DNA from: Kosakonia quasisacchari
GTDB taxonomy: Bacteria > Pseudomonadota > Gammaproteobacteria > Enterobacterales > Enterobacteriaceae
Direction: 5' to 3'
Assembly (NCBI RefSeq): GCF_004331415.1
Contig: NZ_SJOP01000009.1
Coordinates: 1 to 64,000, forward strand
DNA: 64,000 nt
Shown here: in pieces, positions 49,902 to 61,708 of the stretch
Layout of the letters: every line of letters begins with the position of its first letter
Numbering within the stretch: the first letter of the stretch is position 1
The notes under the pieces: model-generated
What the model was told of the DNA's origin: nothing
Seen by the model: only the letters and a program-made list of their open reading frames with translations
Database searches by the model: none
Position numbers and translations under genes: made by a program

Positions 49902-51053
49902 GTGGCCTCTGAAGACAACGACGACAAAACAGAAGCCCCCACAGCGCACCGACTAGAGAAAGCGCGCGAAGAAGGGCAGATCCCCCGATCCAAAGAGCTG
50001 ACATCGTTGCTGATCATGTTGGTCGGTATCGGCATTCTGTGGTTTGGCGGTGAAGCGTTTGGTCGCAGGCTTACGATGGCGCTCTCCTCCGGGCTGCGTT
50101 TCGATCACAAGATTATCAACGACCCGAACCTGATCCTCGGACAGGTGATCATAATGTTGAGAAACGTGCTGATTGGCATGTTGCCGCTACTGACGGGCGT
50201 GGTGATTATCGCCCTGATCGCGCCGGTAATGCTGGGCGGGCTGGTATTCAGCACAAAATCGCTGGAATTTAAGTTTTCCAAACTCAACCCGCTGAGCGGG
50301 TTGGGACGTTTGTTCTCCGCACAAGTGGGCGCGGAACTGGTTAAAGCGTTGATGAAAGCGCTGCTGATGGGCAGCGTAGCGGGCTTGTTTTTATGGCATC
50401 ACTGGCCGGATATGATGCGCCTGATGAGCGAATCGCCGCTGACGGCAATGGCGAGTGCTCTCAACCTGGCCGGGCTGTGCGCCATGCTGGTGGCGCTAAG
50501 CATCATCCCGATGGTGGGCTTTGACGTTTTCTGGCAGATCTACAGCCATCTGAAAAAACTGCGCATGTCCCGCCAGGACATCCGTGATGAATTTAAGCAG
50601 AGCGAAGGCGACCCGCACATTAAAGGCCGCATCCGGCAGATGCAGCGTGCGGCGGCGCGTCGTCGCATGATGGCCGATGTGCCAAAAGCGGATGTCATTG
50701 TCACCAACCCGACGCACTACTCCGTCGCGCTGCAATATGACGAGAATAAGATGAGTGCGCCGAAAGTGGTGGCGAAAGGCGCGGGGATGGTTGCGCTGCG
50801 TATTCGTGAACTGGGGACGGAGAACCGCGTGCCGATCCTCGAAGCGCCGCCGCTGGCGCGTGCACTTTATCGCCATTCTGAAATTGGTCAGCAAATCCCG
50901 GGTCAGCTGTATGCGGCAGTAGCCGAAGTGCTGGCGTGGGTATGGCAGTTGAAACGCTGGCGTCTGTCCGGCGGGCAACGACCTGTTAAACCTGAGAATC
51001 TCCCGGTGCCTGAGGCGCTGGACTTTTTGAACGAGAAGGACACTGATGGCTAA
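49902..51053 (+). CDS. flhB: Flagellar type III secretion protein FlhB
   Basis: 383 aa from the GTG at 49902 (MASEDNDDKTEAPT), one residue longer than E. coli; in-frame GTG codons at 49887 and 49893 would extend it. It has four membrane segments (about 30-210), then a cytoplasmic domain with the autocleavage motif in VTNPTHYSVAL (cut between Asn and Pro), which switches export from hook to filament proteins. It overlaps flhA by eight bases. Confidence 0.95.
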   Translation: MASEDNDDKTEAPTAHRLEKAREEGQIPRSKELTSLLIMLVGIGILWFGGEAFGRRLTMALSSGLRFDHKIINDPNLILGQVIIMLRNVLIGMLPLLTGVVIIALIAPVMLGGLVFSTKSLEFKFSKLNPLSGLGRLFSAQVGAELVKALMKALLMGSVAGLFLWHHWPDMMRLMSESPLTAMASALNLAGLCAMLVALSIIPMVGFDVFWQIYSHLKKLRMSRQDIRDEFKQSEGDPHIKGRIRQMQRAAARRRMMADVPKADVIVTNPTHYSVALQYDENKMSAPKVVAKGAGMVALRIRELGTENRVPILEAPPLARALYRHSEIGQQIPGQLYAAVAEVLAWVWQLKRWRLSGGQRPVKPENLPVPEALDFLNEKDTDG

Positions 51054-53124
51054 TCTGGTAGCAATGCTGCGTCTGCCCAGCAATCTGAAATCGACCCAAT
51101 GGCAGGTTCTGGCCGGGCCGGTGCTCATTTTGCTTATTTTGTCGATGATGGTGCTGCCGCTACCGGCGTTTGTCCTCGACCTGTTGTTTACCTTTAACAT
51201 CGCACTTTCCATCATGGTGCTGTTGGTGGCGATGTTCACCCAGCGCACGCTGGAATTCGCCGCATTTCCGACCATTCTGCTGTTTACCACCTTGCTGCGC
51301 CTGGCGCTGAACGTAGCCTCAACCCGTATTATCCTGATGGAAGGCCATACGGGTACTGCGGCGGCAGGGCGTGTGGTTGAAGCCTTCGGTCACTTTCTCG
51401 TTGGCGGTAACTTCGCCATCGGTATCGTGGTGTTCGTTATCCTCGTGATCATCAACTTTATGGTTATCACCAAAGGTGCGGGGCGTATCGCTGAAGTGGG
51501 CGCGCGTTTCGTACTGGATGGGATGCCCGGTAAACAGATGGCGATTGACGCCGACCTCAACGCCGGGATCATCGGTGAAGATGAAGCGAAACGCCGCCGT
51601 TCTGAAGTGACGCAAGAAGCGGACTTCTACGGTTCGATGGACGGTGCGAGTAAGTTCGTTCGCGGTGACGCCGTCGCCGGTATTCTCATCATGGTTATCA
51701 ACGTTATCGGCGGCTTGCTGGTCGGCGTTTTGCAACATGGCCTGTCAATGGGCGATGCGGCGGAAAGCTACACCCTGCTGACCATCGGTGACGGCCTGGT
51801 TGCGCAGATCCCGGCGCTGGTTATCTCTACCGCGGCGGGGGTGATCGTGACGCGCGTCAGTACCGATCAGGACGTCGGTCAGCAGATGGTTGGTCAGCTG
51901 TTCAGCAACCCGCGCGTAATGATGCTCAGCGCCGGGGTACTCGGCCTGCTCGGTATGGTGCCGGGGATGCCGAACTTTGTGTTCCTGCTGTTTACTGCCG
52001 CGTTACTGGGGCTTGCCTGGTGGCTGCGTGGTAAAGAGCAAGTTGCGCCTGCCGAAGCCGCGCCAATGAAGCTGCCGGAAAACACCCAGGCAGTGGAAGC
52101 GACCTGGAACGACGTGCAGCTTGAAGATTCCCTCGGTATGGAAGTGGGCTATCGCCTGATCCCGATGGTGGATTTCCAGCAGGATGGCGAGCTGTTAGGC
52201 CGTATTCGCAGTATTCGTAAGAAATTCGCCCAGGACATGGGCTTCCTGCCGCCGGTGGTACACATCCGCGACAATATGGATCTGCCGCCAGCGCGTTACC
52301 GTATCCTGATGAAAGGGGTGGAAATTGGCAGCGGCGAGGCTTATCCAGGTCGTTGGCTGGCGATTAACCCAGGCACCGCGGCGGGCACGCTACCGGGTGA
52401 GCAAACCGTGGATCCGGCCTTTGGCCTGGCCGCTATCTGGATTGAGAGCGCATTGAAAGAACAGGCGCAGATCCAGGGCTACACCGTGGTGGAAGCCAGT
52501 ACCGTGGTAGCAACGCACCTTAACCACCTGATTGGTCAATTCTCGGCGGAGCTGTTTGGTCGCCAGGAAGCGCAGCAACTGCTTGACCGGGTGAGTCAGG
52601 AGATGCCGAAGCTAACGGAAGATTTAGTACCGGGCGTGGTCACGCTGACCACGCTGCATAAAGTGTTGCAAAACCTACTGGCCGAGAAAGTGCCGATCCG
52701 CGATATGCGCACCATTCTGGAAACGCTGGCCGAGCATGCGCCGCTGCAAACCGATCCGCACGAACTCACGGCTGTGGTGCGCGTGGCGCTGGGTCGCGCC
52801 ATTACACAGCAGTGGTTCCCGGGTAATGACGAAGTGCAGGTAATTGGCCTTGATACGCCGCTTGAGCGTTTGCTGCTGCAAGCGTTGCAGGGCGGTGGTG
52901 GTCTGGAGCCGGGTCTTGCCGATCGCTTGCTGGAACAAACCCAGGAAGCATTGACGCGTCAGGAGATGTTGGGTGCGCCGCCGGTGTTGCTGGTTAACCA
53001 CGCGCTGCGTCCGCTGTTGGCGCGCTTTCTGCGCCGCAGCCTGCCGCAACTGGTGGTGCTGTCGAATATGGAGATGTCGGACAACCGCAGCATCCGTATG
53101 ACCGCCACCATCGGAGGCAAATAA
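51046..53124 (+). CDS. flhA: Flagellar type III secretion protein FlhA
   Basis: 692 aa, the E. coli length. It has eight N-terminal membrane segments; the FHIPEP-family stretch RLALNVASTRIILMEG lies in TM2-3 and the cytoplasmic loop has GAGRIAEVGARFVLDGMPGKQ. The C-terminal cytoplasmic domain (about 350-692) docks chaperone-cargo complexes. It forms the nonameric export gate that uses the proton gradient. Confidence 0.99.
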   Translation: MANLVAMLRLPSNLKSTQWQVLAGPVLILLILSMMVLPLPAFVLDLLFTFNIALSIMVLLVAMFTQRTLEFAAFPTILLFTTLLRLALNVASTRIILMEGHTGTAAAGRVVEAFGHFLVGGNFAIGIVVFVILVIINFMVITKGAGRIAEVGARFVLDGMPGKQMAIDADLNAGIIGEDEAKRRRSEVTQEADFYGSMDGASKFVRGDAVAGILIMVINVIGGLLVGVLQHGLSMGDAAESYTLLTIGDGLVAQIPALVISTAAGVIVTRVSTDQDVGQQMVGQLFSNPRVMMLSAGVLGLLGMVPGMPNFVFLLFTAALLGLAWWLRGKEQVAPAEAAPMKLPENTQAVEATWNDVQLEDSLGMEVGYRLIPMVDFQQDGELLGRIRSIRKKFAQDMGFLPPVVHIRDNMDLPPARYRILMKGVEIGSGEAYPGRWLAINPGTAAGTLPGEQTVDPAFGLAAIWIESALKEQAQIQGYTVVEASTVVATHLNHLIGQFSAELFGRQEAQQLLDRVSQEMPKLTEDLVPGVVTLTTLHKVLQNLLAEKVPIRDMRTILETLAEHAPLQTDPHELTAVVRVALGRAITQQWFPGNDEVQVIGLDTPLERLLLQALQGGGGLEPGLADRLLEQTQEALTRQEMLGAPPVLLVNHALRPLLARFLRRSLPQLVVLSNMEMSDNRSIRMTATIGGK

Positions 53125-53546
53125 TGCGTTTCCTGGCGTGGCTGGTCGCCCTACCGTTATTTGCCCATGCGGCGGGAAACGGCATTGGCGAAGGCATGTG
53201 GCAGGCCAGCAGTATCGGTATCCGGCTGGATAACCGTGGCGTGGTCTCTTCATCGCGACCGCTTGGCCCGTCGCAGCCGGTAAACGGGCTGATGACGGAT
53301 GTCTCCTGGCGTTATGAACTGAATGGCCCCACACCTGCCGGGTTAGTGGTTCGACTCTGTTCGCAAGCGCGCTGTGTCGAGCTGGATGGGCAGAGCGGCA
53401 CCACGCGCGGCTTTACCGATGTCCCGGCGCTTGAATCGCTGCGTTTTGTTTGGGAAGTTCCAGGTGGTGGGCGCTTATGGCCGCCGCTGGATGTGCGCAG
53501 TAACAAAGTGCTGGTGAACTATCGCCAGCCAGATCATCAAAACTAA
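53124..53546 (+). CDS. flhE: Flagellar protein FlhE
   Basis: 140 aa. Signal peptide MRFLAWLVALPLFAHAAG with cleavage near residue 16-17, so it is periplasmic. It keeps two Cys (LCSQARCVE) for a disulfide. In Salmonella and E. coli it limits proton leak through the export gate. The ATG overlaps the flhA stop (TAATG). A terminator follows. Confidence 0.95.
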   Translation: MRFLAWLVALPLFAHAAGNGIGEGMWQASSIGIRLDNRGVVSSSRPLGPSQPVNGLMTDVSWRYELNGPTPAGLVVRLCSQARCVELDGQSGTTRGFTDVPALESLRFVWEVPGGGRLWPPLDVRSNKVLVNYRQPDHQN

Positions 53547-53583
53547 CCGCTTCGCTTCAATCAGTTAGCTCGTTTTCTGCTCG

Positions 53584-53612
53584 AAAATCCCGTCAGCCAG
53601 GCGGGATTTTGC
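53584..53612 (+). terminator. Terminator of flhBAE
   Basis: AAAATCCCG/CGGGATTTT stem with a nine-base loop, 37 bases after flhE. Confidence 0.85.
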
Positions 53613-53649
53613 TATTCGTCCCGCATTTTTGGCCACTCCTTTTGAAGCA

Positions 53650-53667
53650 AAAGAAACGCTGTTTTAT
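53650..53667 (+). promoter_or_regulatory. KdgR-like operator upstream of the rhamnogalacturonide genes
   Basis: AAAGAAACGCTGTTTTAT. Its core AGAAAC-GCT-GTTTTA matches TGAAAC-N3-GTTTCA with one mismatch in each arm. It is 172 bases before the transporter ATG. KdgR controls rhiTN in Dickeya (from memory), which fits the genes that follow. Confidence 0.45.
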
Positions 53668-53838
53668 AAATCAGTGATGCGCGTATCGGCACTCTTTGCA
53701 TTTTTGCCAGCCGCGTAATTTTGATGGCAGAAACAGAAAGGTTTCCCGTTGCACATCCTCTTACTTTAGCCGTGTAAGAAATTCCTTTGGCTAAGCCGGA
53801 TCGTCAAAGGTCCCCCAAAATGAACAGGGTTGACGGCA

Positions 53839-55413
53839 ATGAAAACACGAAAAATTGGATTGGCAAATTATCTCGCCTATGGCTCGGGCGATTTTCTGGG
53901 TGCGGGCACAACCGCGTTAACCGCAGCATGGTTACTCTATTTCTATACAACCTTTTGCGGTCTGACGCCTATCGAAGCGACATTTATCTTCGCGACTGCA
54001 AGGGTGCTGGATGCGGTGGTCAGCCCGTTGATGGGCTTTTTAACCGATAATTTCGGTTCGACCTGGCTCGGCAAACGCTTCGGTCGGCGTAAGTTCTTTA
54101 TTATGCTGGGGATCCCATGCGTATTCAGCTACTCAATAATGTGGGTAGGGGATATGGGGTTCTGGTATTACCTGCTGACTTATCTGCTGTTTGATGTGGT
54201 CTACACCATGATTCTGGTGCCGTACGAAACGCTGGTACCGGAAATGACCGATGATTTCAAACAGAAAACCAAATTCTCTGGTGCGCGTATCTCGATGGCA
54301 CAGATGTCGGCGATTCTGGCCTCGTTTCTGCCGGGCGTTTTGCTGACACACTTTGGGAAAGACAACCCGATCTCCTTTTTCTACGCAAGCCTGGTCTTCT
54401 CGGTGCTTTGCGCGCTGATGCTGACGTTTGTCTGGTGCTTCACCTGGGAGCGCCCGCGCGAAGAGTGGACCGAGGCAGCGTTACGTGCGGAAGAAGAGAA
54501 AAAGAGCCTCACGCTTGGGCAAAGCTTGCGTCGCCTGTTTGTGGAACTCAGCTCCACGCTGCGGATCAAGATTTTCCGCCAGCACCTGGGGATGTACCTC
54601 GGGGGGTATATCGCACAGGACGTGTTTAACGCGGTGTTCACCTATTACGTGGTGTTCGTGCTGATGCAGGAAGCGTCGCTGGCGTCCAACTTACTGGGAA
54701 CAATGGCGATTTTCCAGTTCATCGCAGTTATCGCCATGATCCCGCTGTGCATCCGATTCGGACCTGCACCGTCTTACCGCATGGTCGTCGTGCTGTTCGG
54801 TCTGAGTGCGGCGTCTTACGCAGTGCTTTACTACGCCGGTTTGAGCGATGTTTATTCGCTGCTGTTGTTGGTGTCCGCCGTTGCTGGTCTGGGACGCGGG
54901 GGTATCAACTATGTACCGTGGAACACCTACACCTATATCGCGGATATTGATGAAGTGGTCACCGGCCAGCGCCGCGAAGGGATCTTCGCCGGGATCATGA
55001 CGCTGACTCGTAAAGCCTCTCAGGCTGGTGCGGTGATGCTGGTGGGGATCGTGATGCAGGCTTCTGGTTTCGTCTCCGGGCAGAAAACGCAGGTGCCAGA
55101 AGTGAGCCACACCATTTTGATGGTCATGTGCTTTGGCACCATCGCCGTGTTGTGCTGCGGCTTCCTCGTTTCCTTGCGCTTCAAGCTGAATCTGAAAACC
55201 CACGGTGTGTTGCGTGAAGAAACCACCAAAATGCGCCAGAGCGGCCGCCCGATGCCTGAAAGTATCACCCCGCAAGCACGTGAAACCGTCGAAATGCTGG
55301 CAGGCATGCCTTACGAATCCCTGTGGGGGAACAACAACATCGGCTACCTGAATCGCAATAAACCTGCCGCGCCATTGCTGAAAGATGCATCACTGAAATC
55401 GACTTACAACTGA
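53839..55413 (+). CDS. GPH-family oligosaccharide:cation symporter (RhiT-like)
   Basis: 524 aa from the ATG giving MKTRKIGLANYLAYG. It has about 12 membrane segments; GPH-family stretches are ARVLDAVVSPLMGFLTDN, GRRKFFIMLG and VPYETLVPEMTDDFKQKTKF. The C-terminal 80 residues are soluble. The next gene is a family 105 unsaturated-rhamnogalacturonyl hydrolase, so the cargo is probably unsaturated rhamnogalacturonides from plant pectin, like RhiT of Dickeya (inference from pairing). The two genes lie between flhE and argS, adjacent in E. coli, so this is an accessory insertion. Confidence 0.82.
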   Translation: MKTRKIGLANYLAYGSGDFLGAGTTALTAAWLLYFYTTFCGLTPIEATFIFATARVLDAVVSPLMGFLTDNFGSTWLGKRFGRRKFFIMLGIPCVFSYSIMWVGDMGFWYYLLTYLLFDVVYTMILVPYETLVPEMTDDFKQKTKFSGARISMAQMSAILASFLPGVLLTHFGKDNPISFFYASLVFSVLCALMLTFVWCFTWERPREEWTEAALRAEEEKKSLTLGQSLRRLFVELSSTLRIKIFRQHLGMYLGGYIAQDVFNAVFTYYVVFVLMQEASLASNLLGTMAIFQFIAVIAMIPLCIRFGPAPSYRMVVVLFGLSAASYAVLYYAGLSDVYSLLLLVSAVAGLGRGGINYVPWNTYTYIADIDEVVTGQRREGIFAGIMTLTRKASQAGAVMLVGIVMQASGFVSGQKTQVPEVSHTILMVMCFGTIAVLCCGFLVSLRFKLNLKTHGVLREETTKMRQSGRPMPESITPQARETVEMLAGMPYESLWGNNNIGYLNRNKPAAPLLKDASLKSTYN

Positions 55414-55423
55414 GGTTAAGAAT

Positions 55424-56563
55424 ATGAAGGTTTGGCCTGTCAAACACAGCCCGTTATTGCGTCAGCCAGAGCGTTTTATCGCCCGTGATGAACTGAAAGC
55501 GTTGATCCGTAAGGTGACGCATAACCTGGTCAATATTCACGACAACACCGGTGAGTTTTTACTCCGTCTCGACGATGGGCGCGTGATTGATACCAAAGGC
55601 TGGGCTGGCTGGGAATGGACCCACGGTGTGGGTCTGTACGGGATGTACCAGTATTATCGCCAGACCGGGGAAGAGAACGTTCGCGAGGTGATTGATAACT
55701 GGTTCGCCGACCGCTTTGCGGAAGGCGCGACCACCAAAAACGTCAACACTATGGCGCCGTTCCTGACGCTGGCGTATCGCTACGAAGAAACTGGCAATCC
55801 GGGCTATTTGCCGTGGCTGGAAAGCTGGGCCGAATGGGCGATGAACGAGATGCCGCGCACCGACTGTGGTGGTATGCAGCACATTACGCTGGCGGAGGAG
55901 AACCACCAGCAGATGTGGGACGACACGCTGATGATGACCGTGCTGCCGCTGGCGAAAATCGGCAAATTGCTTAACCGCCCGGAGTATGTGGAAGAGGCGG
56001 TCTATCAGTTCCTGCTGCATGTACAGAACCTGATGGACAGGGAAACCGGACTGTGGTTCCACGGCTGGAATTATGATGGGCACCATAACTTTGCCAACGC
56101 CCGCTGGGCGCGCGGTAATAGCTGGCTGACCATTGTTATCCCTGATTTTCTGGAGCTGGTCGATCTGCCGGAAAACAGTGCGGTGCGCCGTTACCTGGTA
56201 CAAGTGTTGAATGCGCAAGTTGCTGCGCTGGCGAAGTGCCAGCATGAAAGCGGGTTATGGCATACGCTGCTCGACGATCCGAATTCTTACCTTGAAGCCT
56301 CGGCAACCGCCGGGTTTGCCTATGGCATCCTGAAAGCGTTGCGTAAGCGTTACATCAGCGCAGATTACACGGACGTGGCGGAAAAAGCGGTGAAAGCGAT
56401 TGTGGGTCATATTTCGCCGGAAGGGGAGCTATTGCAGGTGTCGTTCGGCACGGGAATGGGCAGTAATCTGGAGTTTTACCGCCAGATCCCGCTGACCTCA
56501 ATGCCCTATGGGCAGGCGATGGCGATGCTCTGTTTGACGGAGTATCTGCGAAAATATTTCTGA
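55424..56563 (+). CDS. Unsaturated rhamnogalacturonyl hydrolase, GH105 (RhiN-like)
   Basis: 379 aa, no signal peptide, so cytoplasmic. The (alpha/alpha)6-barrel GH105 features are WEWTHGVGLYGMYQYY, the catalytic-Asp region (TDCGGMQHITL) followed by QMWDDTLMM, GLWFHGWNYDG, ARWARGNSWL and EASATAGFAYGI. It releases the 4,5-unsaturated galacturonyl residue from rhamnogalacturonan disaccharides after import by the upstream symporter. The AGG ribosome site lies 10 bases after the transporter stop, so the two form one operon. Confidence 0.88.
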   Translation: MKVWPVKHSPLLRQPERFIARDELKALIRKVTHNLVNIHDNTGEFLLRLDDGRVIDTKGWAGWEWTHGVGLYGMYQYYRQTGEENVREVIDNWFADRFAEGATTKNVNTMAPFLTLAYRYEETGNPGYLPWLESWAEWAMNEMPRTDCGGMQHITLAEENHQQMWDDTLMMTVLPLAKIGKLLNRPEYVEEAVYQFLLHVQNLMDRETGLWFHGWNYDGHHNFANARWARGNSWLTIVIPDFLELVDLPENSAVRRYLVQVLNAQVAALAKCQHESGLWHTLLDDPNSYLEASATAGFAYGILKALRKRYISADYTDVAEKAVKAIVGHISPEGELLQVSFGTGMGSNLEFYRQIPLTSMPYGQAMAMLCLTEYLRKYF

Positions 56564-56571
56564 GACGCAAT

Positions 56572-56604
56572 AAAAGAAAAACCCCGGATGACCGGGGTTT
56601 TTTA
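56572..56604. terminator. Bidirectional terminator between rhiN-like gene and argS
   Basis: ACCCCGG/CCGGGGT stem with an ATGA loop, A run on the left and T run on the right, so it can end transcription from both convergent genes. Confidence 0.9.
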
Positions 56605-56623
56605 TGGCTAAAAACTGGGGCGA

Positions 56624-58357
56624 TTACATACGCTCAACGGTTTCAATACCCAGCGTATCCAGACCGAGTTTCAGCGTTTTTGCCGTCAGCAGGGCCAGTT
56701 TTAGACGGCTTAGGCGGATTTCATCGCTTTCCGCGCTGAGGATCGGGCAGTGCTCGTAGAAACCGGAGAACAGGCCCGCCAGATCGTATAAATACGCGCA
56801 CATCACATGCGGCGTTCCTTCACGCGCAACGACGGAGAGCGTTTCTTCGAACTGCAACAGACGTGCCGCCAGTTGGGATTCGCGCTCTTCGCCAATTACC
56901 ACCGGTGCGTTTTCCAGCTCATTCTCTTCAATGCCCGCTTTACGGAATACCGACAGCACGCGCGTGTAAGCGTATTGCATGTACGGCGCCGTGTTGCCTT
57001 CAAAGGCCAGCATGTTATCCCAGTCGAAGACATAATCGGTGGTGCGGTTTTTCGACAGATCCGCGTATTTCACCGCGCCGATAGCGACTGCGTTGGCCAG
57101 TTTTTCCAGTTCGTCGGCAGACATATCCGGGTTCTTCTCCGCCACCAGGCGACGCGCGCGTTCCAGCGCTTCATCCAGCAGATCGGAAAGCTTCACCGTA
57201 CCGCCCGCGCGGGTTTTGAACGGCTTACCGTCTTTGCCAAGCATCATGCCGAACATGTGATGTTCCAGCGGCACGGAATCCGGCACATAACCGGCTTTGC
57301 GCACGATGGTCCAAGCCTGCATCAGGTGCTGATGCTGACGGGAATCAATGTAGTAGAGCACGCGATCGGCATGCAGCGTTTCATAACGGTATTTCGCACA
57401 GGCGATGTCGGTTGTGGTGTACAGGTAGCCGCCATCCTTTTTCTGGATGATGACGCCCATCGGTTCGCCTTCTTTGTTCTTGTACTCATCCAGGAACACC
57501 ACGGTCGCGCCTTCGCTCTCGACGGCCAGACCTTTGGCTTTCAGATCCGCAACGATGCCCGGTAACATCGGGTTATACAGGCTTTCGCCCATCACATCTT
57601 TGCGGGTCAGCGTCACGTTCAGGCGTTCGTAGGTTTTCTGGTTCTGACTCATGGTGATATCGACCAGCTTGCGCCACATTTCACGGCAATATTCGTCACC
57701 GCCTTGCAGCTTCACCACGTAAGCGCGTGCGCGTTCAGCAAACGCCGCATCTTCGTCGTAATGTTTTTTGGCTTCGCGGTAAAATCCTTCGAGATCGGCC
57801 AGCGCCATTTCACCGGCATTCTCTTGCTGCTGCAGCTCAAGGTAGGCAATCAACATGCCGAACTGGGTGCCCCAGTCGCCGACGTGGTTGGCGCGAATCA
57901 CGTTATGACCGAGGAACTCCAGCGTACGAACCGACGCATCGCCAATGATGGTAGAGCGCAGGTGGCCGACGTGCATCTCTTTCGCCACGTTCGGCGCGGA
58001 GTAGTCGATAACCACGGTTTGTGGCTGAGGTGTTGTTACGCCCAGACGATCGGATTTCAGCGCCGCATCTACCTGCGAGGCGAGAAACTCAGGCGCGAGG
58101 AAAATATTGATAAAGCCAGGACCGGCGATTTCAACTTTATTGGCAATCCCGTCGAGAGAAAGGTGAGACAGAACCTGCTCGGCCAGTTGTCGCGGCGCCA
58201 TGCCCAGTTTTTTCGCCACTGCCATCACGCCGTTAGCCTGATAGTCGCCAAACTGAATTTTTGCTGACTGACGAACCTGCGCTTCACAATCGGCTGGCGC
58301 GCCTGCTGCAATCATGGCCTGACTGACTTTTTCTGAGAGAAGAGCCTGAATATTCAC
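56624..58357 (-). CDS. argS: Arginyl-tRNA synthetase
   Basis: 577 aa, the E. coli length. An N-terminal tRNA-recognition domain (about 1-110) precedes the class I core with the HIGH motif as MHVGHLRST (about 127-135). The KMSKS region is divergent, as usual for ArgRS. The C-terminal anticodon-binding helices end [10 protein letters not shown]. It charges tRNA-Arg. The start ATG is at 58357 with an AGGT upstream. Confidence 0.98.
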   Translation of the reverse strand: MNIQALLSEKVSQAMIAAGAPADCEAQVRQSAKIQFGDYQANGVMAVAKKLGMAPRQLAEQVLSHLSLDGIANKVEIAGPGFINIFLAPEFLASQVDAALKSDRLGVTTPQPQTVVIDYSAPNVAKEMHVGHLRSTIIGDASVRTLEFLGHNVIRANHVGDWGTQFGMLIAYLELQQQENAGEMALADLEGFYREAKKHYDEDAAFAERARAYVVKLQGGDEYCREMWRKLVDITMSQNQKTYERLNVTLTRKDVMGESLYNPMLPGIVADLKAKGLAVESEGATVVFLDEYKNKEGEPMGVIIQKKDGGYLYTTTDIACAKYRYETLHADRVLYYIDSRQHQHLMQAWTIVRKAGYVPDSVPLEHHMFGMMLGKDGKPFKTRAGGTVKLSDLLDEALERARRLVAEKNPDMSADELEKLANAVAIGAVKYADLSKNRTTDYVFDWDNMLAFEGNTAPYMQYAYTRVLSVFRKAGIEENELENAPVVIGEERESQLAARLLQFEETLSVVAREGTPHVMCAYLYDLAGLFSGFYEHCPILSAESDEIRLSRLKLALLTAKTLKLGLDTLGIETVERM

Positions 58358-58503
58358 CGGGATACCTTACTTTTAGGACACCGCGTCGCTGAGGCGGCGT
58401 CCGGGTGTTTAATAAAGGCGGGAGTATACTGCAAATGCCCGGTGGCGTCAGCACTGCATAACACGGTAGATTATGCGCTTTGTTATGACTTGCGAGCACT
58501 GTT

Positions 58504-59064
58504 ATGCGTACCTGGCAAACCATCGAAGAGTTGCAGGATATCGTGGAAGATTTGCCACGGTTTACCCAAGATTTGCAAAATTTAACTACCCGCCTGGGGC
58601 TGAATATCGCACCCTTAAATGCCGATCACATCTCGTTGCGCTGTCACCAGAACACCACGGCGGAGCGCTGGCGGCGTGGCTTTGAGCAATGTGGCGAACT
58701 GCTGTCGGAAAACATCATTAATGGTCGGCCGATTTGCCTGTTCAAACTGCGTGAACCGGTGTGCGTCGCCCACTGGCAGTTTACGGTGATTGAGTTGCCG
58801 TGGCCGGGCGAAAAGCGCTACCCGCACGAAGGGTGGGAACATGTTGAAATCGTGCTGCCGGGAGATATCGCCACGCTCAACGCGCGTGCGCTGGCGCTGA
58901 TGGCCGATGAGGGGTTAAGCCAGCCGGGGATTTCGGTGAAAACCAGTTCACCAAAAGGCGAGCGTGAGCGGCTGCCCAACCCAACGCTGGCGGTGACGGA
59001 TGGCAAAGTCACCGTGAAGTTTCATCCGTGGACCATTGAAGAGATTGTCGCCAGCGAGCAGTGA
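58504..59064 (+). CDS. yecM: VOC-superfamily protein YecM
   Basis: 186 aa, matching E. coli YecM. Its glyoxalase/VOC-like fold shows LNADHISLRCH (metal-like His), RPICLFKLREPV and HEGWEHVEIVLPGD. The substrate and function are unknown. It is divergent from argS. Confidence 0.92.
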   Translation: MRTWQTIEELQDIVEDLPRFTQDLQNLTTRLGLNIAPLNADHISLRCHQNTTAERWRRGFEQCGELLSENIINGRPICLFKLREPVCVAHWQFTVIELPWPGEKRYPHEGWEHVEIVLPGDIATLNARALALMADEGLSQPGISVKTSSPKGERERLPNPTLAVTDGKVTVKFHPWTIEEIVASEQ

Positions 59065-59134
59065 AGCGCGCGGGTGTGAAGGCGCGCAAATCTGCATTTG
59101 CAAAAGCATGCCATGCTGAACAGAGGGAGATGAA

Positions 59135-59878
59135 ATGACATTACTGGAAATCTGCTGTTACGGCGTCGATGACGCGGTAACTGCTGAGCAAAATGGGGCC
59201 GATCGCATTGAATTTTGCGCTGCGCCGAAAGAGGGCGGTTTAACCCCTTCCTTTGGTGCGCTGAAAGCGATTCGTCAGGCGGTGGCGATTCCTGTACACC
59301 CGATCGTGCGTCCGCGTGGCGGGGATTTTTGCTATCGGGCCGATGAGTTTGCTTCCATGTTGAGTGATATTGAGATGCTCCGTGAGCTGGGTTTTCCAGG
59401 GCTTGTCACCGGCGTGCTGACGGAAGAAGGGGGTGTCGATGTTGTGCGCATGCGGGAAATTATGCAGGCCGCACAGGGGATGGCGGTAACTTTTCATCGC
59501 GCGTTCGATATGTGTGCAAACCCACTTCAAGTGTTTGATAGTTTAGCGGAATTAGGCATCGCTCGTATTCTCACATCCGGTCAGCAGCCGTCGGCAGCAA
59601 AAGGACTTTCATTAATCAGGGAACTAAATACCCGGTCTGGTGTTCCAATCATTATGGCCGGCGCAGGCGTGCGCCCGGATAACCTCGAAACCTTTCTCCA
59701 TGCGGGAATAAAAGAGGTGCATAGCTCGGCAGGATGCTGGACAGCGTCGCCGATGCGCTATCGCAATCCAGGATTATCGATGTCGTCAGATACCAGTGCG
59801 GATGAATATGCCCGTTACGGTGTAGATGGCGATGCGGTGGCGGTGATGAAAGAGATGATTTTGCACCATCGCCCGTAA
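59135..59878 (+). CDS. cutC: CutC family protein (copper homeostasis/TIM barrel)
   Basis: 247 aa TIM barrel, matching E. coli Cut[45 protein letters not shown] and EVHSSAGC. Originally linked to copper tolerance; its enzymatic function is still unclear. A GGGAG ribosome site precedes the ATG. A terminator follows. Confidence 0.94.
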   Translation: MTLLEICCYGVDDAVTAEQNGADRIEFCAAPKEGGLTPSFGALKAIRQAVAIPVHPIVRPRGGDFCYRADEFASMLSDIEMLRELGFPGLVTGVLTEEGGVDVVRMREIMQAAQGMAVTFHRAFDMCANPLQVFDSLAELGIARILTSGQQPSAAKGLSLIRELNTRSGVPIIMAGAGVRPDNLETFLHAGIKEVHSSAGCWTASPMRYRNPGLSMSSDTSADEYARYGVDGDAVAVMKEMILHHRP

Positions 59879-59925
59879 CAGTTTTTACCGCGCATCATGT
59901 CGCCCAATATGATGCTTGCTTGTAC

Positions 59926-59957
59926 CAGGCCCCTGCCATTAACAGGGGCCTTTTTTT
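59926..59957 (+). terminator. Terminator of cutC
   Basis: AGGCCCCTG/CAGGGGCCT stem followed by seven T. It lies between convergent cutC and cmoB; the T run is on the plus strand only. Confidence 0.92.
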
Positions 59958-59960
59958 ATC

Positions 59961-61708
<1,748 letters not shown>

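Noticed and set aside
50496..51290. 264-codon open frame on the minus strand across flhB/flhA
   Set aside because: Antisense to two essential export genes, low-complexity and basic, no recognisable start signals.
56807..57565. 252-codon open frame on the plus strand inside argS
   Set aside because: Opposite-strand shadow of argS with no family resemblance.
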